A stretch of DNA of 64,000 nucleotides. Source: Micromonospora sp. M71_S20 (GTDB lineage Bacteria > Actinomycetota > Actinomycetes > Mycobacteriales > Micromonosporaceae). Shown here one piece after another: positions 37,064-45,258 of the stretch (position 1 is the first letter of the stretch; the number at the start of each line of letters is the position of its first letter). The notes under the pieces were generated by a model. That model saw only the letters and a list, made by a program, of their open reading frames with translations. It did no database searches and was not told the origin of the DNA. The stretch covers positions 2,046,001 to 2,110,000 of the forward strand of contig NZ_RCCV01000001.1 in NCBI RefSeq assembly GCF_003664255.1, written 5' to 3'. The position numbers were made by a program, and so were the translations under genes.

Positions 37064-37513
37064 TCAGGCGCGGGCGAGCCGCTGAAGGATCTCGGCGGCC
37101 TGCCGCAGGGTTTCCCGCTCGGCTTCGGTCAGCTCGGCCAGCCGGCGGGCAAGCCACTCGTCACGGACCCGCTCGAACTGGTCGAGCACCGCCCGTCCCC
37201 CCTCGGTCACCGCCAGGATGACCTGCCGGCCGTCGGTCGGGTGGGGGGTGCGCTGCACGAGGCCGCGCTCCTCCAACTTCGCGACGATCCTGGTCATCGT
37301 GGGCGGCTGCACCCGTTCCACGTCGGCCAGTTCCCGAGGCGTCAACGCACCCGCCAGCCGCAGGCTGGTGAGCGCGGAGAGCTGGGTGACCGTGAGGTCG
37401 CCGACCGGCCGGGCCTGGCGGACCCGTCGGTTCAGCCGGGTGATCGCATCACGCAGCTGCGGTGCCAGCTGCGCCGGTGGCACGCGTTTCGCCGTCACCG
37501 TCCGCTCCGTCAC
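37064..37513 (-). CDS. MarR family transcriptional regulator
   Basis: A 149-aa winged-helix regulator. The recognition segment is LTPRELADVERVQPPTMTRIVAKLEERGLV (about 57-86) and the wing RTPHPTDGRQVILAVTEGG. It probably represses itself and the following MFS gene. A palindrome-rich AT island (37518-37535) sits 4 bp upstream of the start and overlaps a TAGGCT -10 element whose end is 7 nt from the GTG. Binding would therefore block transcription initiation on a leaderless mRNA. Confidence 0.92.
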   Translation of the reverse strand: MTERTVTAKRVPPAQLAPQLRDAITRLNRRVRQARPVGDLTVTQLSALTSLRLAGALTPRELADVERVQPPTMTRIVAKLEERGLVQRTPHPTDGRQVILAVTEGGRAVLDQFERVRDEWLARRLAELTEAERETLRQAAEILQRLARA

Positions 37514-37517
37514 GATA

Positions 37518-37535
37518 GTTAGCCTAACTAATTAG
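37518..37535. promoter_or_regulatory. MarR operator candidate
   Basis: GTTAGCCTAAC (37518-37528) is a perfect 5-1-5 palindrome immediately followed by CTAATTAG (37528-37535), a second perfect palindrome. It is an AT-rich island in very GC-rich DNA and overlaps the probable -10 of the marR promoter. Confidence 0.65.
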
Positions 37536-37583
37536 CTTGGCGAATGACCACTGATATGACCACGCTCACGAGAAGTTTGTCCT

Positions 37584-37623
37584 GCTCCGGGCCGGGTACC
37601 CCGTTCGGTCACCGGCCCGGAGC
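37584..37623 (-). terminator. Terminator of the purine permease gene
   Basis: A perfect 12-bp stem GCTCCGGGCCGG (37584-37595) with 37612-37623 and a 16-nt loop, 9 nt past the permease stop codon. Confidence 0.7.
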
Positions 37624-37632
37624 GAAGGGTGT

Positions 37633-39111
37633 TCAGAGCACCACGGACTCGATCGGTCCGCGCAGGAAGTAGAGCACGAAGAGGGCGGCCACCCCGTACA
37701 GCAGCGGGTGGATCTCCCGGGCCTTGCCCTTGGCGAGCTTCACCACCACGTACGAGATCAGGCCGGCCCCGATGCCGTTCGAGATCGAGTACGTGAAGGG
37801 CATCAGCACGATCGTCAGGAACGCCGGGATCGCGATCTCGTAGTCCGACCAGTCGATCGTCCGGACTGCGGTCATCATCAGGAAGCCGACCACCACCAGC
37901 GCCGTGGACGCCGCCTCGAAGGGCACCACCACGACCAGCGGCGCCAGGAACATCGCCAGCAGGAACAACCCGCCGGTGACCAGGTTGGCCACGCCCGTGC
38001 GGGCGCCCTCCGCCACACCGGCGGCGCTCTCGATGTACGAGGTGTTGCTGGACGTGCTCGCCGCACCGCCGGCCGCCGCCGCGATCGAGTCGACCAGCAG
38101 GATCTCCTTCGCCCGCGGCGGGGTGCCCCGCTCGTCGAGCATGTTCCCCTCCTGGCCGACCGCGACCATCGTGCCCATCGTGTCGAAGAAGTCCGTGATC
38201 AGCAGGGTGAACACGAACATCAGCACGACGACCCAGCCGGCGCGGCCCCACGAGTCGAACACGTTGAAGTTGCCGAGCAGCGACAGGTCCGGCACGTCCA
38301 CCCAGGTCTTCGGCAGCTCCGGGACGTTCAGCGCCCAGCCCTTCGGGTTGGGCTTGCCGTCGACGAAGGACGGCCCGATGTTCGCCACCGCCTCGACGAT
38401 GATCGCCAGCACGGTGGAGCCGAGGATGCCGATCAGGATCGCGCCCCTGACGCGGCGCACCAGCAGCACGATGGTCAGCAGCAGACCCACCACGAAGACC
38501 AGCAGCGGCCAGCTGGCGAGCTTGCCGCCGATGCCCAGGCTGACCGGGACGGTGCTGTTCTGCACGTCCGGCACCCGGCGCACGAAGCCGGCGTCGACCA
38601 GGCCGATGATGGTCAGGAAGAGGCCGATGCCGACGCCGATCGCCGTCTTCATCTGCGTCGGCACCGAGCGGAACACCGCCGTACGCAGGCCGGTCAGCAC
38701 CAGCACCGCGATGATCGCACCCTCGATCACCACGAGGCCCATCGCGTCGGCCCAGGTCATCTCCGGGGCGATCTCGTACGCGACCAGCGCGTTGACGCCG
38801 AGGCCGGCGGCGAGCGCCAGCGGGAACCGGCCGACCACGCCCATCAGGATGGTCATCAGGCCGGCGACCAGGGCGGTTGCCGCGGCGAGGGCGGCGATGG
38901 AGAGCTTCTTGCCGTCGCCGTCGACGGCACCACCGATGATGAGCGGGTTGAGCACCACGATGTACGCCATCGTGAAGAAGGTCGCCAGGCCACCGCGTAC
39001 CTCGCGGCTCATCGTCGAGCCGCGGGCGGAGATCTCGAAGTACCGGTCGAAACCGTTACGGGGGTGCGCTGGGTCGGGTGGTGTGCCGTTCTCGGGCGGC
39101 GCTACTGACAT
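37633..39111 (-). CDS. NCS2/AzgA-type adenine/guanine/hypoxanthine permease
   Basis: A 492-aa permease with about 13 transmembrane helices. AzgA-subfamily marks are FEISARGSTMSREVRGGLATFFTMAYIVVLNP near the start, TDFFDTMGTMVAVGQEG in the middle, and SSNTSYIESAAGVAEGARTG. It imports purine bases by proton symport. GAGGACCTG is the RBS of the ATG at 39111. It is divergent from the DUF2530 gene across 87 bp. The NCS2-DUF2530-DUF3027 arrangement is, as I recall, conserved in actinobacteria. Confidence 0.93.
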   Translation of the reverse strand: MSVAPPENGTPPDPAHPRNGFDRYFEISARGSTMSREVRGGLATFFTMAYIVVLNPLIIGGAVDGDGKKLSIAALAAATALVAGLMTILMGVVGRFPLALAAGLGVNALVAYEIAPEMTWADAMGLVVIEGAIIAVLVLTGLRTAVFRSVPTQMKTAIGVGIGLFLTIIGLVDAGFVRRVPDVQNSTVPVSLGIGGKLASWPLLVFVVGLLLTIVLLVRRVRGAILIGILGSTVLAIIVEAVANIGPSFVDGKPNPKGWALNVPELPKTWVDVPDLSLLGNFNVFDSWGRAGWVVVLMFVFTLLITDFFDTMGTMVAVGQEGNMLDERGTPPRAKEILLVDSIAAAAGGAASTSSNTSYIESAAGVAEGARTGVANLVTGGLFLLAMFLAPLVVVVPFEAASTALVVVGFLMMTAVRTIDWSDYEIAIPAFLTIVLMPFTYSISNGIGAGLISYVVVKLAKGKAREIHPLLYGVAALFVLYFLRGPIESVVL

Positions 39112-39198
39112 CAGGTCCTCGCAGGTGATCTTCCGTTGTCGCGCGCATCGTCGCAGATCACCGGCCACCAGGAAAAGTTGATCGCGTACGCTTGCCGC

Positions 39199-39447
39199 GT
39201 GCCGAAGGAGCAGCCACCGCGGCCCGAGCCGCTCGACCCGCCGATGGTGCCGTTCGCCCTCGCCGGGATGGCGGCCTGGGCGCTCGCCGGGCTGGTGCTG
39301 CTGGTCTTCTTCCGGGACTGGCTGAGCGCGCACGATCACCAGGACTGGCTGTGGACCTGCCTGGCCGGTTTCCTGTGGGGTTTCCCCGGTCTCGCGGTGA
39401 TGATGCGGCACGACGCCAACCGGCGCCGCCGCCGCGCCGGCCGCTGA
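39199..39447 (+). CDS. DUF2530 small membrane protein
   Basis: An 82-aa protein with two transmembrane helices (about 18-40 and 51-70, WTCLAGFLWGFPGLAVMM) and a basic C-terminal tail (RRRRRAGR). Matches DUF2530 in size and in the gene context between an NCS2 permease and a DUF3027 gene. No RBS. TACGCT (39187-39192) ends 6 nt before the GTG, so it is leaderless. Confidence 0.8.
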   Translation: MPKEQPPRPEPLDPPMVPFALAGMAAWALAGLVLLVFFRDWLSAHDHQDWLWTCLAGFLWGFPGLAVMMRHDANRRRRRAGR

Positions 39448-39492
39448 CCTGCGAGGGCACCGACCCGCAGGGCCGGTGCCGCGCCGGTGGCG

Positions 39493-40314
39493 TCAGGGGT
39501 GGCCGTACGGCTCCGCCGGCTCCGCCGCCTCGACCGAGCCCGGCGCCCGGCTGACCGCCACGGGCTCGACCGCGCTGTCGTCGTAGACCGTCGGCATCTC
39601 CTCGACCGGGGTCTCGGCGGCCTCGATCAGGGTCTCCGAGTGGGCCCCGCAGCCGTGGTCGGCGCTGACCACCCGACCGTCGTCGGGGGCGTAGAAGTTG
39701 CCGCAGGCCCCGAAGGACTGCCGCAGGGCACCGGCCAGCGGCAGGTAGAAGCCGCAGGTGCCGCAGCGGGCGGCGGCGGGGGCGGCGGCCGAGATCGCGG
39801 CGGACGGGCCGTGGTCGCCGTCGTACCAGCGCTGGGCGGCCTCGCTGCGCCCCTCCCGGGAGAGCACCCGGGCCCGGCCGAGACCCAGCTCCCAGGCGGT
39901 CTCCTCGACCGCCGGGTCGTCGGAGAGCAGGTAGCCGGGCTGGAGCCGGTCGTCGTCCGCCGGGGTGGGCAGCAGGTCGCCGGGGCCGAGGTCGCCCGGC
40001 TTGAGCCGCTCCTGCCACGGCAGCCAGCCGGGCGCGAGCATCGCGTCGGTGCCGGGGAGCAGCACCGTCTCGCAGACGGTGACGTGCCGGCTGCGCGGGA
40101 CGCGGGTGACGGTGACCGCCCACCGCCAGCCCCGATAGCCGGCGAGCCGGCACTCGAAGTAGTGGGTGACGAGTCGATCGCCCTCCGCGACGGCCTGCAG
40201 ATGGTCGCCGATGTCCGAGGGGTCGACCTCGGTGATGGCGTCACGTGCCACCTCGACGGCGGCGGCGCAGACCTGGTCGAGACGAGCGGCACGGGCGGAG
40301 GCGGGCCTGGTCAC
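39493..40314 (-). CDS. DUF3027 protein with cysteine zinc-ribbon-like segment
   Basis: A 273-aa actinobacterial conserved protein. The N-terminal half carries FECRLAGYRGWRWAVTVTRVPRSRHVTVCETVLLPG. The C-terminal half has Cys pairs (CGTCGFYLPLAG, FGACGNFYAP, DHGCGAHSE) that could hold a zinc ion. DUF3027 proteins have no established function. The start is uncertain: GTG at 40314 has AACAAT (complement of 40321-40326) 6 nt upstream, which fits a leaderless mRNA; ATG at 40332 would add six residues but has neither RBS nor -10. Confidence 0.8.
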   Translation of the reverse strand: MTRPASARAARLDQVCAAAVEVARDAITEVDPSDIGDHLQAVAEGDRLVTHYFECRLAGYRGWRWAVTVTRVPRSRHVTVCETVLLPGTDAMLAPGWLPWQERLKPGDLGPGDLLPTPADDDRLQPGYLLSDDPAVEETAWELGLGRARVLSREGRSEAAQRWYDGDHGPSAAISAAAPAAARCGTCGFYLPLAGALRQSFGACGNFYAPDDGRVVSADHGCGAHSETLIEAAETPVEEMPTVYDDSAVEPVAVSRAPGSVEAAEPAEPYGHP

Positions 40315-40419
40315 CAGACCATTGTTCCCCATGCGTACGGCCGACCGACAGGCACCCGCCGACGACGTTCTGGGACAGTGGTGCGGCACGGACGGACCGG
40401 ATGGGTGAGGATGGTGGAC

Positions 40420-42090
40420 ATGCCGCTGTTCTCCCGCTCCGGGCGGTCCGTACTCGGGCGGACCGTCGGCACCGGCATCAAGGCCGTCCGCCTGCTGTTC
40501 CGTGGCTCGGTCAGCAGTGGCCGCTGGATGACCCGGCGAGCGGGCCGGGCCCGCGCGCGGGGCGCCGGGGGCGAGGTCGGCATGGTCCGCCTCTTCGACC
40601 TGCACGCGGTCTCCTGCGCCGGGGACACCCTGATCGCCATCGGCCTCGCCGGGACGATCTTCTTCAACGTCCCGCTCGGCGAGGCGCGCAGCAAGGTCGC
40701 CCTCTACCTGCTGGTGACCATGGTGCCGTTCGCCATGCTCGCCCCGGTGGTGGGCCCGCTGCTCGACCACTTCCGCCACGGCCGCCGGTACGCGCTGGCC
40801 GCCACCATGCTCGGCCGCGCCTTCCTGGCCTGGTTGATCTCCGACTACATCCACGGCTTCGGCCTCTACCCGGCGGCCTTCGGCGTGCTGGCGCTCTCCC
40901 GCGCGTACGGGGTGGCCCGCTCGGCGGCCGTCCCGCGGCTGCTGCCGGAGGGGCTCGGGCTCTCCCAGGTGGGTGCCCGGGCCAGCGTCTACGGCACGGT
41001 GGCCGGCGCCCTGGTCGCTCCGATCGGGCTGGCCGCCTTCTGGTTCGGGCCGCAGTGGCCGCTCCGGGTCGCCTCGATCATCTTCCTGGTCGGCATGGTG
41101 ATCTCCCTGCGGCTGCCGCCAAAGGCCGACTCCGAGCCGCCGGAGCGGGTGCCCCGACCGCTGCGGGCGCTCGGCCGGCGCACCGGTGACCGCCCGCTGG
41201 GCCGGGGGCGACCGGCCGGCCGGCTCGTGATCGCCACCCTGATCGGCGCCGCGACGCTGCGCGGGCTGTACGGGTTCCTGCTGCTCTTCCTGGCCTTCGC
41301 GATCAAGGCCGGCGACCTGACCACCGTCGTCTTCGGCAGGGACCTGGGCGACGAGGGAGCGCTGGGCCTCGTCGGCGCCGCGCTGGCCGTGGGCACCTTC
41401 CTCGCCACCGCGATCGGCACCCGGCTGCGCATCCACCGGCCCGTCGCGATCCAGTCCAGCGGCATGATCATCGTGGGTGGGGTGGCGGTCCTCGCCGCGC
41501 TGATGTTCTCGCTGCCGATGGTCGCCCTGCTCTGCCTGGTGGCCGCGCTGATGAGCGGCATCGCCAAGCTCACCGTGGACGCCTCGATCCAGGAGCGCAT
41601 CCCGGAGCGGCTGCGGGCCAGCTCCTTCGCGCACTCCGAGACGGTGCTGATGCTCGCGTTCGTCGCCGGGGGCGGGCTGGGGCTCGTACCCTTCGACGGC
41701 CGGATCGGGATCGCCGTCGCCGCCGGGGTCGGCACGCTGGCCGCCGTCCGCGGCGTGGTGGTCGCGAGCCGCCTGCGCGCCGAGCGGCTGGCCGGCCGCC
41801 CGCTCGCCGACGAGGAGCTGGCGGACGACACCGAGGATGCCGGCAGCGACGACGGCAAGGGCAGGAGCGACGGGGCCGGCACGGGCGCCGACACCCGCAC
41901 CGAGGCAGGAGGCGACCCCGACACCGGGGTGGCGCCCGTCTCGCCCGCCCCGGCGCAGGGCGGCTCGCCGCTGGACGACCCGGCCCTGGCCCCGCCCGGG
42001 TACCACATCTACCGGCCGTCGTCGGCCGTCGGCGGGGCGGGCGGGGCGGACGACGAGACCCGGCGGGAACCGCAGGGGCCCCTGCCGTGA
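40420..42090 (+). CDS. MFS transporter with long acidic C-terminal tail
   Basis: A 556-aa membrane protein: about 60 N-terminal cytoplasmic residues, 12 transmembrane helices (about 65-435) and about 110 disordered Asp/Gly/Ala/Pro-rich residues at the end. It belongs to a little-studied actinobacterial MFS family that sits next to DUF3027/DUF2530 genes. ATG at 40420 is preferred since GTGAGG ends 9 nt upstream; ATG at 40411 is possible. Its stop codon overlaps the mqnB start by 4 bp. Confidence 0.82.
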   Translation: MPLFSRSGRSVLGRTVGTGIKAVRLLFRGSVSSGRWMTRRAGRARARGAGGEVGMVRLFDLHAVSCAGDTLIAIGLAGTIFFNVPLGEARSKVALYLLVTMVPFAMLAPVVGPLLDHFRHGRRYALAATMLGRAFLAWLISDYIHGFGLYPAAFGVLALSRAYGVARSAAVPRLLPEGLGLSQVGARASVYGTVAGALVAPIGLAAFWFGPQWPLRVASIIFLVGMVISLRLPPKADSEPPERVPRPLRALGRRTGDRPLGRGRPAGRLVIATLIGAATLRGLYGFLLLFLAFAIKAGDLTTVVFGRDLGDEGALGLVGAALAVGTFLATAIGTRLRIHRPVAIQSSGMIIVGGVAVLAALMFSLPMVALLCLVAALMSGIAKLTVDASIQERIPERLRASSFAHSETVLMLAFVAGGGLGLVPFDGRIGIAVAAGVGTLAAVRGVVVASRLRAERLAGRPLADEELADDTEDAGSDDGKGRSDGAGTGADTRTEAGGDPDTGVAPVSPAPAQGGSPLDDPALAPPGYHIYRPSSAVGGAGGADDETRREPQGPLP

Positions 42091-42752
42091 CGGGCCTGCT
42101 GGTGGTCACGGCGGTGCCCGCCGAGGCCGAGGCGGTCCGCGCGGGCCTGACGGACGCGTCGACGACGGTCCTGCCCGCGGGGGTCGGGCCCGCCGTCGCC
42201 GCCGCCACCACCGCCCGGCTGCTGGTGCTCGCCGAGGCGGCCGGCCGCCCGTACCGCGGTGTGGTCAGCGCGGGCGTGGCGGGCGGCTTCGCCGGCCGGG
42301 TGGAGATCGGCGCGACGGTGCTGGGCTCCGGGTCCGTCGCGGCCGACCTGGGCGCCGAGTCGCCGGCGGGCTTCCTCCCGGTGGACGAGCTGGGCATGCC
42401 CCCGGAGTGGCTCGGCGGCGGCGTCGCGCTCGCCGCCGACCCCGGCCTGCTGGCCGCCCTGCGGGCCGCGCTGCCGACGGCGACGGTGGGCGCGGTACTG
42501 ACCGTCAGCACGGTGACCGGCACCGCCGCCAGCACGGACGCCCTGCGCCGACGTCATCCCGACGCGGTCGCCGAGGCCATGGAGGGGTACGGCGTGGCCG
42601 TCGCCGCCGCGCAGGCCGGCGTCCCCTTCGCCGAGCTGCGTACCGTCTCCAACCCGATCGGCCCCCGCGACCGTGACGCCTGGCGCATGGGCGAGGCGCT
42701 CGCCGCCCTCACCACCGCCGCCGCGGCCCTGACCTCATCCCGCCTGCCCTGA
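42087..42752 (+). CDS. mqnB: Futalosine hydrolase
   Basis: A 221-aa nucleosidase-fold enzyme (MTA/SAH nucleosidase family) that removes hypoxanthine from futalosine in menaquinone biosynthesis. The purine-binding and catalytic region is AEAMEGYGVAVAAAQAGVPFAELRTVSNPIG (about 162-193), where MEGYG and the following Asn-Pro match MqnB. The GTG start overlaps the upstream MFS stop (GTGA). Its 3' end overlaps the convergent HTH-GNAT gene by 18 bp. mqnD lies 1.2 kb downstream. Confidence 0.92.
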   Translation: MTGLLVVTAVPAEAEAVRAGLTDASTTVLPAGVGPAVAAATTARLLVLAEAAGRPYRGVVSAGVAGGFAGRVEIGATVLGSGSVAADLGAESPAGFLPVDELGMPPEWLGGGVALAADPGLLAALRAALPTATVGAVLTVSTVTGTAASTDALRRRHPDAVAEAMEGYGVAVAAAQAGVPFAELRTVSNPIGPRDRDAWRMGEALAALTTAAAALTSSRLP

Positions 42753-43616
42753 CAGTCGGTTCGCAGCCGCGGGCCGACGGTCGTGCCGCAAGGCCCACGG
42801 CCGGCTCGTCTTGAACTGATATCCGCAGGCGAGCAGCAGGTCGACGCCACCGTCCTCGGCGATCGCGTGGGCGGTACGGATGCCCGCGCGGTCCATCTCG
42901 GCGGCGAGCATCGCGACCAACCGGCGCCCGATGCCGAGCCGTCGACAGTCCTCGGCGACGAGAACACCGTCGAGCACGATCTCCCGTTCGTCGCTCGGGT
43001 CGTCGCCGTCCAGCAGGTGTGGGCTGCGCTCGTGGACCCGTAGCTCACCGACCAGTTCGCCACCCGGCAGTTCGGCCACGAACCGCCACGACGTCGCCGG
43101 CAGGCCGCCGCCCGTCACCCGACGCAGCCGTACCGTCCGCCGGATCTCCTCGGCACGTCGGCGCCGGTCCCGGTATCGACGATTCCGCTGGTACGTCGCC
43201 GGCGGTACCGGCAACGGCCAGAGCGCCGGCGGCAGGTTGTACCAGTTCGCCCACCAGGCACCCGGCCAGTCCCTCGGCTCCTTCACCTCCCAGGCGTCGA
43301 GGTGCGCCGGATAGCGACGCCCTGCTCCGTCCCGCAACGCGTCGTGCGGCACCGCCGGCAGCGACAGGTCGGCGGTTGCGACGGGTGCGGTGTCGCGTAC
43401 GCCGATCGGCACTTCCCCACCGGCGGCCCGGACGAGCCGCTCCACCGTGCGGAACCGTGGATCGGCGGCTCGGCCCGACTCGATCCGGGCCAGAGTCGCC
43501 TGGGGCACCCCGGACCGCTCGGACAGTTCCCGCTGGCTCAGATCCGCCCGGCGTCGTAGGGCGCGCAGGACCGCGCCAAGGTCAACGGCTTCCGTCAGCT
43601 CTGCCACGAGAAACAT
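42735..43616 (-). CDS. XRE-type HTH and GNAT acetyltransferase fusion
   Basis: A 293-aa fusion. Residues 15-70 form a Cro/C1 helix-turn-helix (LSQRELSERSGVPQATLARIESGRA). The middle (about 80-160) is a Trp-rich linker found with DUF2384/transcription-factor-like N-termini (WPGAWWANWYNLPPALWPLP). Residues about 170-280 form a GNAT domain with the acetyl-CoA loop EDCRRLGIGRRLVAMLAAEM. Codon usage is slightly less GC-biased than its neighbours, and it splits mqnB from mqnD in the opposite orientation, which points to a later insertion. Substrate and operator unknown. Two DnaA-box-like sites lie just upstream. Confidence 0.85.
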   Translation of the reverse strand: MFLVAELTEAVDLGAVLRALRRRADLSQRELSERSGVPQATLARIESGRAADPRFRTVERLVRAAGGEVPIGVRDTAPVATADLSLPAVPHDALRDGAGRRYPAHLDAWEVKEPRDWPGAWWANWYNLPPALWPLPVPPATYQRNRRYRDRRRRAEEIRRTVRLRRVTGGGLPATSWRFVAELPGGELVGELRVHERSPHLLDGDDPSDEREIVLDGVLVAEDCRRLGIGRRLVAMLAAEMDRAGIRTAHAIAEDGGVDLLLACGYQFKTSRPWALRHDRRPAAANRLSGQAG

Positions 43617-44001
43617 GCTTCCCGGCGCAGCGCGGCTTCCTCAACACCCACCCGCCGCCTGTGGACAAACCTGTGGACAACGTCGCCCGCCGACCGGATC
43701 GAACCATCGCACGGTGGCAGCCGGCGCACGGTGGCAACCGGGCAAACCGCCCAGGCCGAGGACGAGGAGTCCGCTAGACGCTGTCGAGCTGAGTCGTTTA
43801 CGACATCAGCTCGAAAGGGGCCGTCGGACGAGTTCTGCCGGCAGCGCGAAACACGCGCTCCGTCCGCCGAGGACGTGTCGTCGGTGGGAGGGCGGGCGGG
43901 ACCCACCCGGCCTGATGGCCGTCGGCTTGGCGCGGCGGGTCCAGGTCACACCGAGCTGCCACGGTCGGGCGGCCCACACGAGGCGGGGATACGGTGAGGG
44001 C
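43617..44001. other. 385-bp intergenic region with DnaA-box pair and hairpin
   Basis: Two TGTGGACAA 9-mers lie at 43660-43668 and 43672-43680. A hairpin follows at 43785-43813 (CGAGCTGAGTCG pairing with one bulged A), then a CGAAAGGGG run. No convincing open frame is present; short frames on either strand lack coding bias and RBS. At the right end TACGGT (43990-43995) is the -10 of mqnD. Confidence 0.6.
43660..43680. promoter_or_regulatory. Tandem DnaA-box-like sites
   Basis: Two copies of TGTGGACAA, the complement of the actinobacterial DnaA box TTGTCCACA, at 43660-43668 and 43672-43680. Same orientation, 3 bp apart (12 bp start to start), 44 bp upstream of the HTH-GNAT start codon. Confidence 0.65.
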
Positions 44002-44877
44002 GTGGCGCTCTCGCTGGCTTTCTCGCCCTGCCCCAATGACACGTTCGTCTTCCACGCCCTGGTGCACGGTCTCGTGCCCGGCGCACCGCCGGTCGACGTC
44101 ACGTACGCCGACGTGGACGTCACCAACACGGCCGCCGAGCGTGGCGCGTTCGACCTGGTCAAGGTGAGCTACGCGGCGCTGCCGTGGCTGCTGGACGACT
44201 ACCACCTGCTGCCCTGCGGGGGTGCGCTGGGCCGGGGCTGCGGCCCACTGGTCCTGACCCGCGGCGACCAGCCCGACGGCCCCGGCCAGCCCGACCAGCC
44301 TGACGGCCCTGGTGGCGCCGATCTGAGCGGTGCCACGGTGGCGGTGCCGGGCGACCGGACGACGGCGTACCTGCTCTTCCGGCTCTGGGCGGCCGAGCGG
44401 CCCCCGGCACGGATCGAGGTCGTGCCGTTCCACGAGATCATGCCGGGGGTCGCCGCCGGCCGGTACGACGCCGGCCTGGTCATCCACGAGGCGCGGTTCA
44501 CCTACCCGCGGCACGGCCTGACCGCCCTGGTCGACCTCGGCGAGTGGTGGGAGGCCGACACCGGCCTGCCCATCCCCCTCGGGGCCATCCTGGCCCGGCG
44601 CGGCGCGGTCGACCCGGAGGCCGCAGCCGGCTGGATCCGCGAGTCGGTACGCCAGGCCTGGGCCGATCCGGCCGCCAGCCGCGAGTACGTGCTGGCGCAC
44701 GCGCAGGAGATGGAGCCCGACGTGGTGGACCGGCACATCGGGCTCTACGTCAACGAGTTCACCGCCGACCTGGGGGACGCGGGGTTCGCCGCCGTGGAGG
44801 CGTTGCTCGGCCGGGCCGCCGACGCCGGGCTGGTGCCTCAGACCTCCAGCTCGTTGGCGACCGCGTGGACCAGCTGA
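44002..44877 (+). CDS. mqnD: 1,4-dihydroxy-6-naphthoate synthase
   Basis: A 291-aa periplasmic-binding-protein-fold enzyme of the futalosine menaquinone pathway. The N-terminal LAFSPCPNDTFVFHALVHGLV is the MqnD signature, and the conserved His in VVPFHEIMPGV (about 140-150) is the catalytic base of the family. Residues 89-105 (DQPDGPGQPDQPDGPGG) are a low-complexity insertion encoded by a short tandem repeat. No RBS other than an overlapping GTGAGGG; TACGGT (43990-43995) ends 6 nt before the GTG, so it is probably leaderless. The 3' end overlaps the convergent cold-shock gene by 40 bp. Confidence 0.93.
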   Translation: MALSLAFSPCPNDTFVFHALVHGLVPGAPPVDVTYADVDVTNTAAERGAFDLVKVSYAALPWLLDDYHLLPCGGALGRGCGPLVLTRGDQPDGPGQPDQPDGPGGADLSGATVAVPGDRTTAYLLFRLWAAERPPARIEVVPFHEIMPGVAAGRYDAGLVIHEARFTYPRHGLTALVDLGEWWEADTGLPIPLGAILARRGAVDPEAAAGWIRESVRQAWADPAASREYVLAHAQEMEPDVVDRHIGLYVNEFTADLGDAGFAAVEALLGRAADAGLVPQTSSSLATAWTS

Positions 44878-45224
44878 GCGATCTTCTGCGCCGTCTTGCG
44901 GTCCGGGAAGCGGCCCCGGCGCAGGTCCGGCTGGACCTTCGCCTCCAGCACCTTGATCATGTCCTCGACGAGGCCGTGCAGCTCCTCCGCCGGCCGGCGA
45001 CGCAGCTCCGCCATCGACGGCGGGGCGTCGAGCAGCTTGACCCCCATCGCCTGCGCGCCCCGGCGGCTGTCCACCACGCTGAAGTCGACCCGCTGGCCGC
45101 CCTTGAGGTCGGTGACACCCGTCGGTAGCGCGCCCTTGGGAAGGAACACGTCGCCACCCTCGTCGCTGGTGACGAATCCGTATCCCTTGGCCGCGTCAAA
45201 CCACTTCACTCGCCCCGTCGGCAC
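44838..45224 (-). CDS. Cold-shock domain protein with C-terminal extension
   Basis: A 128-aa protein. Residues 1-66 are a cold-shock domain with RNP1 KGYGFVT (13-19) and RNP2-like DVFLPKG. The extra 60-residue helical tail (MAELRRRPAEELHGLVEDMIKVLEAK...) is typical of the second actinobacterial CSD protein (CspB-like, cf. M. tuberculosis Rv0871) rather than the 67-aa CspA. It is an RNA/ssDNA chaperone. GAGGTTCTCAG gives the RBS of the GTG at 45224. It overlaps mqnD tail-to-tail by 40 bp. Confidence 0.93.
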   Translation of the reverse strand: MPTGRVKWFDAAKGYGFVTSDEGGDVFLPKGALPTGVTDLKGGQRVDFSVVDSRRGAQAMGVKLLDAPPSMAELRRRPAEELHGLVEDMIKVLEAKVQPDLRRGRFPDRKTAQKIAQLVHAVANELEV

Positions 45225-45258
45225 CTGAGAACCTCTGCTTCGCTTGAGCTTGAGACGT

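Noticed and set aside
43731..43997. Possible small protein in the 43617-44001 gap
   Set aside because: No RBS or -10, no coding bias and no recognisable motif.
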